The notes under the pieces were generated by a model. It saw only the letters and a list, made by a program, of their open reading frames with translations. It did no database searches and was not told the origin of the DNA. This document shows positions 21,811 to 32,484 of a DNA stretch of 64,000 nucleotides, in pieces; positions within the stretch are counted from its first letter, which is position 1, and every line of letters begins with the position of its first letter. The position numbers were made by a program, and so were the translations under genes. The stretch is from contig CM077643.1 of assembly GCA_039707465.1 (NCBI GenBank), forward strand, positions 244,992,419 through 245,056,418, given 5' to 3'. The stretch comes from Rhabdophis nuchalis (taxonomy: Eukaryota; Chordata; Lepidosauria; Squamata; Natricidae).

Positions 21811-22229
21811 AGAATGTAATCTCTAATAAAACAAGATTTGACCCTTTTTGCCATGCTAAATCGACTTTAAGGGAAAACTATCTTTAAGAATTGGGAAAAA
21901 GATGGTGACATGGAATAATTGGATGGAAGTCAAGATCTTGATTTTTGATAGATGATGAAGTTGATTTTTTAACATATGCTGTGTTAAGAATAAATAACAG
22001 CTATCTGATGTAACCCAATGGTAATATCCACAGCTGCAACATTTTTAACATCTTTCTTTGGACCAGCAGCATTTTCAGCTTTGGAGACTTCTGAAATCCT
22101 AGAACATCTTGTTAAATCTTGTAAAACAAAACCCCCCTGCTATTCATTTTTATAGATATTTGTTATCAATAAATCAATTTGATATGCAGATGCTAAGAAA
22201 TGGGAGGAATAAAGAAGGAGAGGTTCATA
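21811..22229. other. Possible L1-derived AT-rich sequence
   Basis: Lies between the L2 tail and the recognisable L1 piece and has similar composition to L1 ORF2, but no motif can be read with confidence. Confidence 0.3.
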
Positions 22230-22985
22230 TATTGCTTAGAGAATGGGAAAGTGCCCTACCTTCTATGGAAGAATGTTAATAGATATTAAACTACAACTTA
22301 CACAACAACCAGAAAAGTAGTACTTGGGATTTATTGGACTCCATTAAGTTTGAATAGAAAAGGTCTGCTTAAGACAGCATTTTGTTGGAAATGTAATAAT
22401 GCTTCTTTAAAGCTTTTATATGTTTTTGTAACATCCAATACTAAATTTTGGGTTAAAAAAGTGAATTATATAAATTCAACAAACATTAACATTTTCAGAG
22501 GATAATAATCTTTTGAGCTATATACTTAGTATGTGGAATTTGACAACTGGGTGACCTCAGTGGATGCTTGGTCCCCTTACTATGGCTACAAGACTGATAT
22601 TACAGCATTGGAAAGATAAATGTATGGCTCCTTTCAGCCAATGGATTGAATACCTGATTGCATTGGACATCTATGAGTGGATTGCCTATAGATCTAGACT
22701 TTCTATGGACAAGTATAATGAAATATGGCATACAAAATATGGTAGGTTAAAAAAATCAAGATAGTTATATAGGTGTATTAGAAATGAATATATAAGTACT
22801 TGAATAATATTTGCATTAGGTAAGTATATAGGTTTGTAAATGTTGTAACAATGTATACTTTGTTTTTTTCTGTTTTACTTTCCACATTTTAAAAGCACTT
22901 TTTAATATATAGTTTCTTTTTTTGAGAACGTATCTGCATTGCAATTACGTTTTCTTCCTTTCCCCTTTTCTTTGTTATTATTTTA
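22230..22985 (+). mobile_element. L1 ORF2 3' fragment
   Basis: Broken plus frames resemble the zinc-knuckle region (KTAFCWKCNNASLKLLYVF near 22371-22430, then TKFWVKKV) and the C-terminus (MATRLILQHWKDK, SQWIEYLIALDIYEW at 22582-22680) of L1 ORF2. Stops and frameshifts separate them. AT-rich 3' sequence follows to about 22985. Confidence 0.7.
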
Positions 22986-23047
22986 AAAGCAATAAACATT
23001 GCATTCATTCTCATATAAAGGAGAGTGAAGGAATACATGCACTAAGG

Positions 23048-23407
23048 CAGTGATGGCTAACCTTTTTGTTGTTGGGTGCCAAAAATGCGAGTGCCCATAA
23101 TGCAAAGTGCACCCCAACATGCACATGCGTGCACAACCCCTCCTCACACTCCCTCCATGCACTCCGCATTGCTCGCCTCCAAGCTGAGCTTGGTATTTCC
23201 TCTTGGGGAGGCTGTTTTCACACTTCCCAGGCTCCAGGAAAACCTCCGGAGCCTGGGGAGGGCGAACATGGCCTCTCCCGGCCCTCCAGAAGGCCAAAAA
23301 ACAGCTGGCCAGCGTGAGCATGCTCGCTGGAGCTGACAGCTCACGTGTTGGCAGATAGGGCTCCGAGTGCCACCTGTGGCACGCATGCCATAGGTTCGCC
23401 ATCATGG
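23048..23407. mobile_element. hAT-like element, CAGTGATGGCGAACC family
   Basis: Reverse orientation to 11257: left CAGTGATGGCTAACCTTTTT, right CATAGGTTCGCCATCATGG. Octamers CACTAAGG (23040-23047) and CACTATGG (23408-23415) match at 7 of 8. The several long open frames inside are GC-content artefacts. Confidence 0.88.
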
Positions 23408-23919
23408 CACTATGGTCTTTCTGACTATAAGGAAAATTTCTCTGATTAAAAACATCCCATCCAATACTGCTCATCAGTGAAAACATTAGACTGGGACAAA
23501 ATAAGAAAAAAGAAAGGGCTGAATAAATCAGATTGATAAAGGAGAATATTTGTAGCTCAGGGTTGAAATCAGAATTAGTTTATTAGTTTGCAATTCTGAA
23601 AAGTTTCCAGGAAGGAATGGAAACAACTTAGCTGAATCCCCCCCCCCCCTTTTCCATCTTGATGCATCAACATCACCCAGGATGAATAATTGTAAAAACT
23701 TTAATTAAACAGCATCCAAAGCTTTTAAGATACTGTATTTCTAAGTTGCTTTGGAAAGTGAGATAAGCATCTAAATTTAATAAATAAATAGAATGTTTGG
23801 GATATACAGTATATTTAACTTTAAACAGCTTTAATAGTAAAAGATAGTTTTTTCTATAGCTTTTCAGTTAAAGAATCTATAGCTTTTCAATTAAAAATAT
23901 AAAAGCCCAGGGGTATCTT
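23408..23919. other. AT-rich sequence with an oligo-C run
   Basis: Oligo-C at about 23638-23650; otherwise nothing recognised. Confidence 0.4.
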
Positions 23920-24795
23920 GGCATTATTATTGGCTTTGGCAGAAACAAATTTTAGATTGTTCCTGCCAAATTCCAGAAACTTGAGAAATGGATCCAAGAT
24001 ATTTAAAAGCTGAAACTGGTTCTACTTTGTGAATTCCGGTTTGCCATGGATGTTTATGATGGCTAGGTCTTCCCAAGGAATCCATAATTTCAGCCTTGGG
24101 GTGATCAGTTATATGACTTTCCTCCTTGTAGGCCTGCCAACTTCCCTGAACTCTCACCTGTGTAAGTGAGACAATTGCTGTGTCGTCATCAAATAGCACA
24201 GGTGCCAAATGTCTGTTGCTGAGCATGGGGAGGAGGTTGAGATTTTGTGGGTAAAAGTAGCAATCTACTAGTGTATAAATGTATTAAACAGCAGAAGAGC
24301 CAAACGTGATCCTGTTTCATTCTTTGACAGATTGAAATGTTTGCAGTAAGATAGTCAGCTTCATTGTGCTCAGCTGGGCGCGGTGTTTTCATGCAGCATC
24401 CTATGGCAGTTGGTTGATATAAGATATCAACTTGCGCCTATATCTTGAGATGGAATAGACTGATAAAAGCAGAACATAAAAGGCATTGCTGCCTCTGTGT
24501 ATGTGTGTGTACACACACACACACATAGAATTGCAAGTTGACACAATGAGCCATTGTAAATCTGCCCTTGCTAAATCCCAGTGGCTTGTCTGCTATGAAT
24601 TTCTCCTGTGTCAGCCAGTCCAGTAGCTTGTTGTACAAAGAACAGACATATACTTTGGCTTGCTGGATATGTTCGATGTTCTAGTAATGTCTGTATTGAT
24701 GCCTGTCTTAAGGATAGGAACAATTAGAGGCCAATTTGAGTCACCTGAATGTGTTGTTGATGTGGGAAGGAGGCAAGAGAATGAGAAAGGGAGGA
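23920..24795 (-). mobile_element. Non-LTR reverse transcriptase fragment (R4/Dong- or RTE-like, clade uncertain)
   Basis: Minus-strand frames in order: NWPLIVPILKTG (about 24780-24740), YNKLLDWLTQEKFIADKPLG with GFSKGRFTMAHC (24635-24550), and an FDDDTAIVSL box for the catalytic FADD motif (about 24195-24165) followed by SAFKYLGSISQVSG (about 24020-23975). The order and spacing fit a non-LTR reverse transcriptase with internal loss and frameshifts. The catalytic motif has a D in place of the usual A. A (GT)n/(AC)n tract at 24504-24528 interrupts it. Confidence 0.65.
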
Positions 24796-24796
24796 G

Positions 24797-24823
24797 GGCA
24801 GGCAGGCAGGCAGGCAGGGCAGG
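24797..24823. repeat. (GGCA)n microsatellite
   Basis: About six GGCA units in a purine-rich context. Confidence 0.85.
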
Positions 24824-25364
24824 GCGGAAGTCCATTATTCAGCATTTTCCTTTTGTGCTTCAGGTAGTATTACTGTCAGGGAATGTCTCACTTTTCTATT
24901 TTTTGTTTCATTAGTTTCAAAATATCCAAGTGGGAAACGGGAGGCCATGGAAGGTTGCTATGCATTGTCTCATCTGGAGGACAATCGAGAGGGAAAGAAC
25001 AACTCCAAAGTATAATATAAAATTCTTTGCCTCTAGCAACTAGCATCCTCACCTTTGATTGCTGGGTTCCCTTTTCTGATGAACGGTAATTAGCCTTCAG
25101 AATTGAGAGGTATTTTTATTATTGTAGTTTGAAAAAGTTGCTTCCAGTGTTTAGGCAAAGGGACTTTTTTCATTTTAATTAGATTTTGTAATTCTTTTTT
25201 CTTCTCCTTGTGAACAAGTTGGATTTTTGTGTGTGGATAGTTGCTCAATCTATGGTCCTTGAAGGCTGTAATTCTGCCCTGCCAGGCAATGCTTTTCATG
25301 GGACCCTTGCAAGTCTAAGGGGAGATTTTAGGAGCTTATAAGAGCTGGATGTATGTCTAAGACC
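24824..25364. other. Unassigned, possibly further LINE sequence on the minus strand
   Basis: Minus frames at 25090-25299 are lysine-rich and may belong to the upstream part of the same LINE, but no conserved motif can be named. Confidence 0.25.
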
Positions 25365-25518
25365 AAATGATGGGTTTCCATTTTTTTTTACTACCGGTTT
25401 GCTTGTGTGTACTTGTGCGCTTGCGTGCAATGCTTCTGTCCATGTGTCCGGGTGGGTGGGCGGATCCATCACTACCGATTCACCCGATCTAGGCCGAACT
25501 GGGAGCAACCCATCTCTG
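25365..25518. mobile_element. Short hAT-like element, CAGTGGTGGG family
   Basis: Left AATGATGGGTTTCC, right GAGCAACCCATCTCTG, with TACCGGTTTG and CCGAACTGGGAGC internal motifs shared with 45053 and 58727. Perfect 8-bp TSD CTAAGACC at 25357-25364 and 25519-25526. Confidence 0.88.
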
Positions 25519-25526
25519 CTAAGACC

Positions 25527-26039
25527 TCTGCTGGACCTGAAGTTGATCATGGATGCTCCTAAAGAGTTGTAGAACTCTTTCATTAATTGGCAAAAGTTGC
25601 AGCCAAAGTGCCCACTTTATGGTCAATTTAACCCAATGACTGATTTGAACTCCATAGACTCCCATCATTAACTGAATGGGATAAATAGTAGTTATAGTCC
25701 ATGGGTAATATAATCCATAGGTAATATCTCTAGGCAGAGGCTAATTTGAATATCGGGACCAAACTAAAAAATGGTGTGAGGTCAGCGTATAATAAATTGT
25801 ATTTGACCCCTGGTCTCCCCAATGTGAGACCTTCTTCTGTACTACCCTTTTCTACACCATTTAAAATACAGAAATGAAACCCACAGACCAGGTTAATTCA
25901 AAAGTCCCTGGAGTGCCACATCTCATCATCATCACCACCACCACTACCACTTTAGCCATTGTCTATCCACTGCAGTATGAAGGCTTCTTCCCCATGTTTC
26001 CAACCAATAAGGTCCTGAGCTTTATTTTGCCAATTGGAC
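25527..26039. other. No gene recognised
   Basis: Mixed sequence. A 153-codon plus frame starting at 25874 is mostly the antisense of the RTE fragment to its right. Confidence 0.35.
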
Positions 26040-26335
26040 TCACAATACTTGCAGGTGTCACTGCTCTGTCTTGTTTTAGGTCTCTTCTGTGGATGCTTTT
26101 TATCAAGTGGGATCCACTCTATGACTGCCTTGGTCCTCCTGCCATCAGTTGTCCGTGCTATGTGACCAACCTATTTCCATTTCAATTCTTTTACTCTCTT
26201 GATGATAATGTATACTTTCGTTTGTTCTCTAATCCATGTGCAGGTTTTTCTATCTTGTCTTATGATGCCCAGCATGTACTATATCTTTCCATGGTTCTTT
26301 TGAATCACTTGTGGCTTTTGTATACCTTATTATAG
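26040..26335 (-). mobile_element. RTE/Bov-B-type LINE ORF C-terminal fragment
   Basis: The minus strand reads IIKRVKELKWK, a stop in place of one residue, then VGHIARTTDGRRTKAVIEWI. The pattern KxxKWxWxGHIAR followed by WTxKVxEW is characteristic of the C-terminus of RTE-clade ORF2. It is pseudogenised by the in-frame stop. The plus-strand open frame across it is a shadow. Confidence 0.8.
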
Positions 26336-26540
26336 AAACATAGAAAACTGATGGCAGAAAAAGACCTAGTGATTTGAGGGTTTTTTTTTTCTTTTCCTTT
26401 CAATTTATATATTTATTATTATTGATTACTATTTTTAATTTGTATTTATTTTTATTTTATTTTTTAATTATCTGGATATCCCTCAGAGAAGGAGAGGCAC
26501 CTGCTGAAACAAGAGATGAGCACCATCTTCTGGTCTCCTC
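26336..26540. other. Short repeat-like piece and T-rich stretch
   Basis: AGAAACATAGAAAACTGATG and GCAGAAAAAGACCTAGTG are the start of a common vertebrate interspersed-repeat wording; then T-rich sequence. Family not assigned. Confidence 0.3.
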
Positions 26541-26735
26541 AGAAACCAGGAGACTGTGAGTTCTAGTCCCACCTTAAGCACAAAGTCAGCTGGATGATCT
26601 TGAGTTAGTCACTTTCTCTCAGCTATGACAAGGATGCAGTGGCAAACCACTTCTTAAAAACCTCGACAAGAAAACTGCAGGGACTTTTCAGGCAATCTTT
26701 GAGAATCAGACATGATTGAAAGGAAAGGAAAAAAA
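26541..26735 (+). mobile_element. tRNA-derived SINE
   Basis: AGAAACCAGGAGACTGTGAG, TTCTAGTCCCACC (B-box area), AAGTCAGCTGGATGATCTTG, GTGGCAAACCACTTCTTAAA, AAGAAAACTGCAGGGACTTT and GAGAATCAGACATGATTGAA are the ordered SINE body. The 5' tRNA head is truncated. Best copy of this family here. Confidence 0.75.
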
Positions 26736-27586
26736 AGAGAGTTTAGAGATGTACTATTGATTAAGTTAATTATGGACTCTATAGCCAGGTTTTCACAGGA
26801 TTCAAGCTGCATGGTTATAACATCCAAGTCATTTCTGACTAGTGTCTGAGAACAAGTGCCATGGACTGGAGTATAAGCAGTTTGTAGCTCTGGATTTTAG
26901 ACATGCCAACCCACCCATCACTTTAGATGGCATTGCTCCTTCTGATATGCATCATAGCTAGTGGATTGGAGAGAGATGTTCAGGGGGCTGGAGTGATGAT
27001 ATATACATAAGGGAGGGAGCTTGCATAGTGGTGCTTTTTTCCCATTGTGACAAAACTGACCAATTTGGCAGACATCTCTGATATTATTTGAACTTTTCCT
27101 TTCCCACCCTTTAAACCTGGTGTTGGAACAAGAGCTTTGAGAAGCTATGCCTTCCAATCAGGAGGTGGCAATTGGAAGAGATGAGCTGGCTGAGCTGGAT
27201 GGTGGGATTAAAGGCGTAATCAGTTTGGAATCATTGTGCAGTAACAACAGACCCAAGTCCTTATCTAGCGCCAATTTAGCTGGGACCTATTAGATGCCCA
27301 CATTCCTATGTATAGGTGACAAGAATAAATGCTTAGTGTTCTGAACTCAACTCTTGTTCCTGATTATTTGTGCCGGATGGGGATAGGACAATACTGCAGC
27401 TTGTTTCCTCTTTCTGCCACCACAACTTGCCAGCTGGGATCAGAGCACCCTACCATGGTATTTTACCAGGACACCTTTTCCAATGGGGCACTTATTTAAA
27501 CTATGATTGGTCCCAGTTTCATCAAAATATCAGCTGGTCTGAATTTTTCACCAGGTTTCTGCCAACAGAATCTGAACCATTTAAAG
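26736..27586. other. No gene recognised; LTR-like wording near 27300-27395
   Basis: The stretch ACAAGAATAAATGCTTAGTG to GGGGATAGGACA resembles an LTR R-U5 end with a polyadenylation signal, but no matching start, TATA box or TSD was found. Confidence 0.3.
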
Positions 27587-27871
27587 CAGAGTTCTCCAAC
27601 TTTTCTGACTTTGCAAATTGGGGGGTGGGGGAGTGGGAGGGAGAGGGGATGGTTCTGCGCGAGCGGCCAGCAAGCGCATGTGTGCAGCTCCATTTGCCTG
27701 AGTGATGGGTACACACGCCCACTGCTCGCACAAATGGAATCATGCACATGCTCTCGCGTGCTGCTCGTGCCAGTGGGGATGCACATGTGCTCACTCGTTA
27801 CTTCTGCAGCCCAGTTCAAAACAGCTCACGGCCCAGGAGCAGGGCCACAACCTGGGGATTGGGAACCCCTG
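27587..27871. mobile_element. hAT-like element, CAGRGGTTCTCCAAC type
   Basis: Left end CAGAGTTCTCCAACTTTTCT and right end GGATTGGGAACCCCTG are partly inverted. The interior is GC-rich with GCACATG words like other hAT elements here. No convincing TSD, so boundaries are less certain. Confidence 0.55.
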
Positions 27872-28319
27872 GACTGGAGTGATTTAGAGTGTTCAACTGA
27901 ATAACTTACATTTTAATGTTTTATTTTAGTATTTGCCATAGCAGCTTTTTATGGCTAATAAATAAGGCTGTCAATTATCTAGATATGGGTTTGCATTATA
28001 AAACTCACTACTATTTTTTTTTTAGTAGTAGGCCCCAAATACGTATTGTACACATTGTTTATAGTAACATAATGTTGCCTTCTTGATATATATTATATTG
28101 TATTATATTGTCATTTGTTGTAAAAAAAAAAGTGGAGGGTAGAGACCCAACATCTTATTCTTAATTTTGAGGTGAATTTGATGGCTTAACTTTGTTAACA
28201 GTGTTAGACTACACTTTACAGTGCCTATAAAGTGATATGAAAGCATTTGGAATTAGCCTAATGGCTTTGGTTCAATTATCTGTTTGAAATAAGCTTATAA
28301 AAGGAGATTATAGTCATGA

Positions 28320-28321
<2 letters not shown>
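27872..28321. other. AT-rich sequence, no gene recognised
   Basis: No coding or repeat signal supported. Confidence 0.4.

Positions 28322-28365
<44 letters not shown>
28322..28365. repeat. (GT)n microsatellite
   Basis: Twenty-two uninterrupted GT units. Confidence 0.97.
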
Positions 28366-28367
<2 letters not shown>

Positions 28368-28984
28368 ATAGTAATTGTCCTTCAGTGCCAAAAAAATGTC
28401 TTCCTTTGCTGACAGAACTTCTACAAGTGAGATTGAGACTTGTTAATAAAAAGAGCAGATTGCAATGTTCAGTCTTTGTTACTTAGGTTGAATGCAAATG
28501 TCTTAAACCTCCAAGCTGTTAATTTCTATTTTTTTGTCAGAGTGCTTATTCAAACAAAGGAGAGCTCTATGGTCGTATCACCTCAACTTGAAAGAAATCA
28601 TGATTACATTTATCACAAGCATATTACGTAAATGCAGTCTTCTTTTTTTAAACATGATGGTGGCTATTTTTTTTAAAGAGAAATTCAGTTTATCAATAGT
28701 GTCTTGGCAAGGTAACGACAGTCAGCTTGGCCTCAGGCCTTGAATTACTTCTAAGTAATGAGGTTAATGTAATAAGAAGAGTATTAACAGCCATTTAGAA
28801 CATACGTTTGCATATAGTCAGATATATTATTCTTGTTTAAACCAGTGTACATAGCAATTATTCAAGTACTTAGCATTTTGTCTGTTGTTTCTGAATAATA
28901 GAATGAAATATATAAGTATATAATGGTTCCACATTAAAAATGAAATTCTGTTGCCTGCTCTCAATATATTATATATACATACAC
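28366..28984. other. AT-rich sequence, no gene recognised
   Basis: Short frames only. Confidence 0.4.
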
Positions 28985-29030
28985 GTAACCCCCCCCCCCA
29001 CACACACACACATACATGCATATATATAGT
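28985..29030. repeat. Oligo-C, (CA)n and (TA)n tract
   Basis: A run of about eleven C, six to seven CA units and a short TATATA stretch, immediately beside the SINE tail. Confidence 0.85.
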
Positions 29031-29342
29031 AAAGGTAAGGTAAAGGTTCCCCTCACACATATGTGCTAGTCATTCCCGACTCTAGGGGGCAGTGCTCATG
29101 TCCGTTTCAAAGCTGAAGAGCCAGCACTGTCCGAAGACATCTCTGTGGTCATGTGGCTGGCATGACTAAATGCCTAAGGCACACGGAACACTGTTACCTT
29201 CCCACCAATGGTGGCTCCTATTTATCTACCTGCATTTTTACATGCTTTCGAGCTGCTAGGTTGGCAGAATTTGGGACAAGTAATGGGAGCTGACTCTGTT
29301 AGCGGTGCTAGGGATTTGAACCACTGAACTGCAGACATTTCT
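29031..29342 (-). mobile_element. tRNA-derived SINE, 3' part, split by an L1-type element
   Basis: Reads backwards from the tail AAAGGTAAGGTAAAGGTTCC through GGGGCAGTGCTCATG and CATGTGGCTGGCATGACTAA to GATTTGAACCACTGAACTGC. The head of the same SINE resumes at 30530-30590 after the insertion. Sister copies at 56534 (+) and 57949 (-). Confidence 0.88.
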
Positions 29343-30529
29343 TTTCTTTTTTTTGAAAAAAGTTTTATTGGTTTTAACACTTTATATTAGGAAAGGGGTA
29401 AATAAGGTACTAGATAATATTTGGAGCTTCCACATCGGGTTTGATGACCGCCTCCGAGTCTTCATACATATTCGATTAAAAAAAATTATTAAAGGGAAGG
29501 GGTACATACATTTTAAAATCATAAATTTTCATATTATTTTATACATTCAATTACTTTGTACTATTGACATCCGTCCAGGAATTACCATCATAAAGAAATA
29601 TAACAAATTATTTTTGCGATCTGAGCCTCTTTGCTATAGTCTCTTCCTCCTCCCCCCCACCAGCAGGCGGACCCATGGCCCCTCCCGTTCCCATCTCATC
29701 ATCATCCAGGATTGAGGAGTGTTTTTTAAGAAAATTATGTGCCTCTTCAACTGTTTTGATTCTAACTCTTCCTCCCTCCCAGAATACAAGCATCCCTTCA
29801 GGCATCAACCACTTGAACCACACCCCCTTTTTGAATAATTTTTTAGTTAAGAAGGAATAATTCCTTCTTATATCTCTTATTTTCTTTGGGATCTGCTTCA
29901 ATATGGCCACCTCGTTTTGCTGATACATCAAAGGGCCCCCTCTTTGCGCTCTCAGTATCTCTTCTCTCGTTGACCTTCTTATAAATTTAATATGTATCTC
30001 TCTCATTTATTCTGGCAAATGCTGAGTTAATTCTATAAATCAAATCAATGTCCCCCCAAATAAATTCCTTATCTTTCTTAATATAATCCGCTAACATAGT
30101 AGCCAAGCTCTCTTAAATTCTCATTCGGTAGTTCTGGAAAATTCTGAAATCTTAAAAAGAAAGACATGCGCTCAAAATCAATTTTAGACATTTGACCAGT
30201 AATATCTGTAAGTTCTTTCTTAAAGTCTTTTATCTCTTCCTTCATCTCAACCGCCCCCCCTTCCAGCCCCACAATTTTTTGTTTATTATTTGTTATTTCT
30301 CTTTGCGCCTCCAATAATTCCAATCTAGTGCTTAAATTGTCTTTCCAGATTTGTTGCATTTCATTCATTATTTTTTGAAACATCCCCTCTACGTTTAATG
30401 GCTGAGGGCTTGGTGACTTAGGATCCTCTACTTCTGTTTCCTTCTGTAACAAAGCTGAAATCTTTGGTTGTGAGGATGGAATGGGTTTTGTAGATGCTGG
30501 AGCAGAGCTTGGTTTCCCAGATGGGGGTT
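29343..30529 (-). mobile_element. ORF1-only L1-type retrotransposon (HAL1-like)
   Basis: A 1.19-kb minus-strand insertion between 18-bp TSDs (TGAACTGCAGACATTTCT at 29325-29342; one mismatch at 30530-30547). It ends in a poly(A) tail (T-rich at 29343-29360) preceded by an AATAAA signal (29364-29369). It holds L1 ORF1 sequence and about 230 bp of 3' UTR, with no reverse-transcriptase sequence between. Truncated at its 5' end inside ORF1. This is the plan of half-L1 elements, which depend on L1 in trans. A simple ORF2 deletion in one copy is the alternative. Confidence 0.75.
29608..30525 (-). pseudogene. L1-like ORF1 protein remnant, two frameshifts
   Basis: ORF1 proteins of L1 are RNA-binding chaperones that trimerise. 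The minus strand reads a coiled-coil segment (EMQQIWKDNLSTRLELLEA, later EIKDFKKELTDI), then an RRM-like start MSFFLRFQNFPEL (about 30170-30130). The frame then shifts to MLADYIKKDKEFIWGDI and INSAFAR, and shifts again near 30006 to the C-terminal domain (IHIKFIRRSTREEIL, FLTKKLFKKGVWFKWLMPEG, FLKKHSSIL) with a stop at 29608. The N-terminus is missing. Not functional. Confidence 0.8.
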
Positions 30530-30590
30530 TGAACTGCCGACATTTCTGATCGACAAGCTCAGTGTCTTAGCCACTGAGCCACCATGTTCC
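30530..30590 (-). mobile_element. tRNA-derived SINE head, right part of the split SINE
   Basis: GCCGACATTTCTGATCGACA and TTAGCCACTGAGCCACC are the reverse of the tRNA-like head (GTGGCTCAGTGGCTAA as A box). It begins with the duplicated target of the L1-type insertion. Confidence 0.88.
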
Positions 30591-30619
30591 TTGGCATGCG
30601 CGCACGCATGCACACACAT

Positions 30620-31110
30620 GAGCTGCACTGGCTGCCTGTGGTTTTCCGGGTGCGCTTCAAGGTGTTAGTTACAACCTTTAAAGTGCTCCATGGCAAGGGA
30701 CCTGAATATTTGCAAGACAATCTCCTACCGCATACCTCCCACCAACCAGTCCGCTCACACAGAGACGGTCTCCTCAGGGTCCCGTCGGCTAGCCAATGCT
30801 GGCTGGCGACCCCTAGGGGGAGAGCCTTCTCTGTGGCAGCTCCGGCCCTCTGGAATGACCTTCCCCTCGACCTGCGCACAACCACAGACCTGCGCCTCTT
30901 CCACCGGGCCCTTAAAACTCATCTATTTCATGCGGCCGGCCTGGTGTAGCTTTTAAATTTGTTTTATCAATTGGATTTTATTAGGGACTTTTTAGAGCAG
31001 GTTTTTGTTTAATCTGTTTTTATTATATTTATTGTACCTGATGTTTTATGTTTTATAATTGCCTGTTCACCACCCTGAGTCCTGCAAGGGAGATAGGGCA
31101 GTATATAAAT
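30620..31110 (+). mobile_element. L2-type LINE 3' end with ORF2 C-terminus
   Basis: The plus frame 30584-30949 carries ELHWLPVVFRVRFKVL, VLHGKGPEYLQDNLLPHTS and GRAFSVAAPALWNDLPLDL, stopping at 30949. The 3' UTR and terminus follow (CACCACCCTGAGTCCTGCAA, GGCAGTATATAAATTTAAAT). The 5' boundary at about 30620 follows a CA-rich stretch. Confidence 0.88.
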
Positions 31111-31168
31111 TTAAATAAACGTAAACGTAAATGTAAACGTAAACGTAAACACACGCGCACACACACAA
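31107..31168. repeat. (AAACGT)n hexamer then (CA)n at the L2 tail
   Basis: About six AAACGT-type hexamers, one reading AAATGT, pass into ACACACGCGCACAC. The hexamers start at the L2 tail. Confidence 0.9.
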
Positions 31169-31184
31169 ATATTGATCACTGTCT

Positions 31185-31470
31185 AGTGTGAATACACAGT
31201 GGAAAGAGGAAACTTGAGAGTTCACAAAGTTGATGTTATATGGAATAAAACTGACTGAATCTAGATCTTCTGCTTTGCATGCCACGAAGCCTCCTCCCAG
31301 AAGGCAACAAGGAAAACAAGTCATAAAAAGGATGTATAGCATCCCAGACAATCCTGTGGACCTTGCTCAAGCATTGCCTATGTGCTATGTCCTGGATAGA
31401 AGGAAGTGAACTGCCATCCTCTGGACTCTCTGCACCATCTTCCTGTCTGAAACATCTGAATATCTACATC
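31185..31470 (-). mobile_element. CR1/L3- or Rex-like LINE C-terminal fragment
   Basis: The minus strand reads RVQRMAV near 31430 and SGMLYILFMTCFPCCLLGGG (about 31350-31290), a decayed form of the HPLHDLFxLLPSGRR segment near the end of CR1/L3/Rex reverse transcriptases. Frames are broken. Confidence 0.55.
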
Positions 31471-31550
31471 TACAAATACACATTTTCCCCTCTGTTCATT
31501 CATATCTCATTCTCAAATACTGACCTGAAAGAAACTGCAGTTGTCTTGGC

Positions 31551-31672
31551 AAGCGATGAAAGTGACTGGCCTAAGGTCACCTGGCTATCCTTGTGCCTAA
31601 GGTGGGCCTAGAACTCACAATCTCCTGCTTTCTAAAGCATTAAAGCACTACAACTAACCAGCTCTCATATAT
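31551..31672 (-). mobile_element. tRNA-derived SINE, antisense copy
   Basis: The reverse complement reads GAGAGCTGGTTAGTTGTAGT (head), CAGGAGATTGTGAGTTCTAG (B-box area), CCCACCTTAGGCACAAGGAT and AGCCAGGTGACCTTAGGCCA. Same superfamily as 26541. Confidence 0.7.
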
Positions 31673-31698
31673 TATTTAGGGTCTATTTGACTCTAAAC

Positions 31699-31914
31699 CA
31701 GGGGTAGTCAACTTTTTCATACTTACTGCTCACTTTTGTATCTCTGTTAGTAGTAAAATTTTCTAACTGCCCACCGGTTCCAAAGTAATGGTGATTTATA
31801 AAGTAGGAAAGTCAATTAAATTAAAAAAAGGAAAGTGCTTCAAAACCCCTACCGCCCACCATGAACTCTGGAACGCCCACTAGTGGGCAATAGGGACCAG
31901 GTAGACTACCACTG
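31699..31914. mobile_element. hAT-like element, CAGGGGTAGTCAAC type
   Basis: Left end CAGGGGTAGTCAACTTTTTC and right end CAGGTAGACTACCACTG are inverted. Octamers CTCTAAAC (31691-31698) and CTCCAAAA (31915-31922) agree at 6 of 8. Confidence 0.75.
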
Positions 31915-32175
31915 CTCCAAAACAAACCTGGGAAACCTACATTTTAAAAAGTGGGAAGAATAAGTAAAGAATCAATATTAGATGCATTTTGAAGACAAAT
32001 TCTCCATAACAATAAAAACATCCTACAGGGGCTCAAACCTCGCTGTTCTCTAAGGCCTAAGAGGACATCCAGGTTTTCAGTGACTTTCGAAAATGGGTAA
32101 AAACATACCGATCTTTGAGAGGGATGTTGCTCCAAAGAAGTTACATATTTGTCTTCCAAAGGAACCTGAAGTATT

Positions 32176-32476
32176 CAGTGGTGGGTTCTGGATCCCGGTG
32201 CAACTGGGCTGGGCATCCACCATATGAATGCATGCAGTGCGCATGCTCACATGCACAGTGTGTGCATGTGTACTTACCATCTGCGACACTCCGTGATGCT
32301 CCAGCTGCTCGGTGGAGCATTGTGCAGGTGTCATACACTGCATGCACAGAAGCCCCCAAAAGCTCAAATACAGGTAAGGAGCATGGGCGGGCGGGCCCTC
32401 CAGAGCACTGTACCAGAACGGTACCTGGTGCTCCCAGCAGGCACCGGTTATGCATACCGATCACATCCTACCACTG
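32176..32476. mobile_element. hAT-like element, CAGTGGTGGG family, intact ends
   Basis: Left end CAGTGGTGGGTTCTGGATCC, right end CGATCACATCCTACCACTG, perfect 8-bp TSD GAAGTATT at 32168-32175 and 32477-32484. The CATGCAC-rich GC interior gives incidental open frames on both strands. Confidence 0.93.
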
Positions 32477-32484
32477 GAAGTATT

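Noticed and set aside
22983..23486. 167-codon minus-strand frame
   Set aside because: It crosses both ends of a hAT element and follows GC-rich noncoding sequence.
25874..26335. Plus-strand frame with membrane-protein-like residues
   Set aside because: Its 3' two-thirds is the antisense of an RTE reverse-transcriptase C-terminus.
27160..27395. Third LTR candidate
   Set aside because: Only an R-U5-like end with AATAAA is seen; no matching start, TATA box or TSD.
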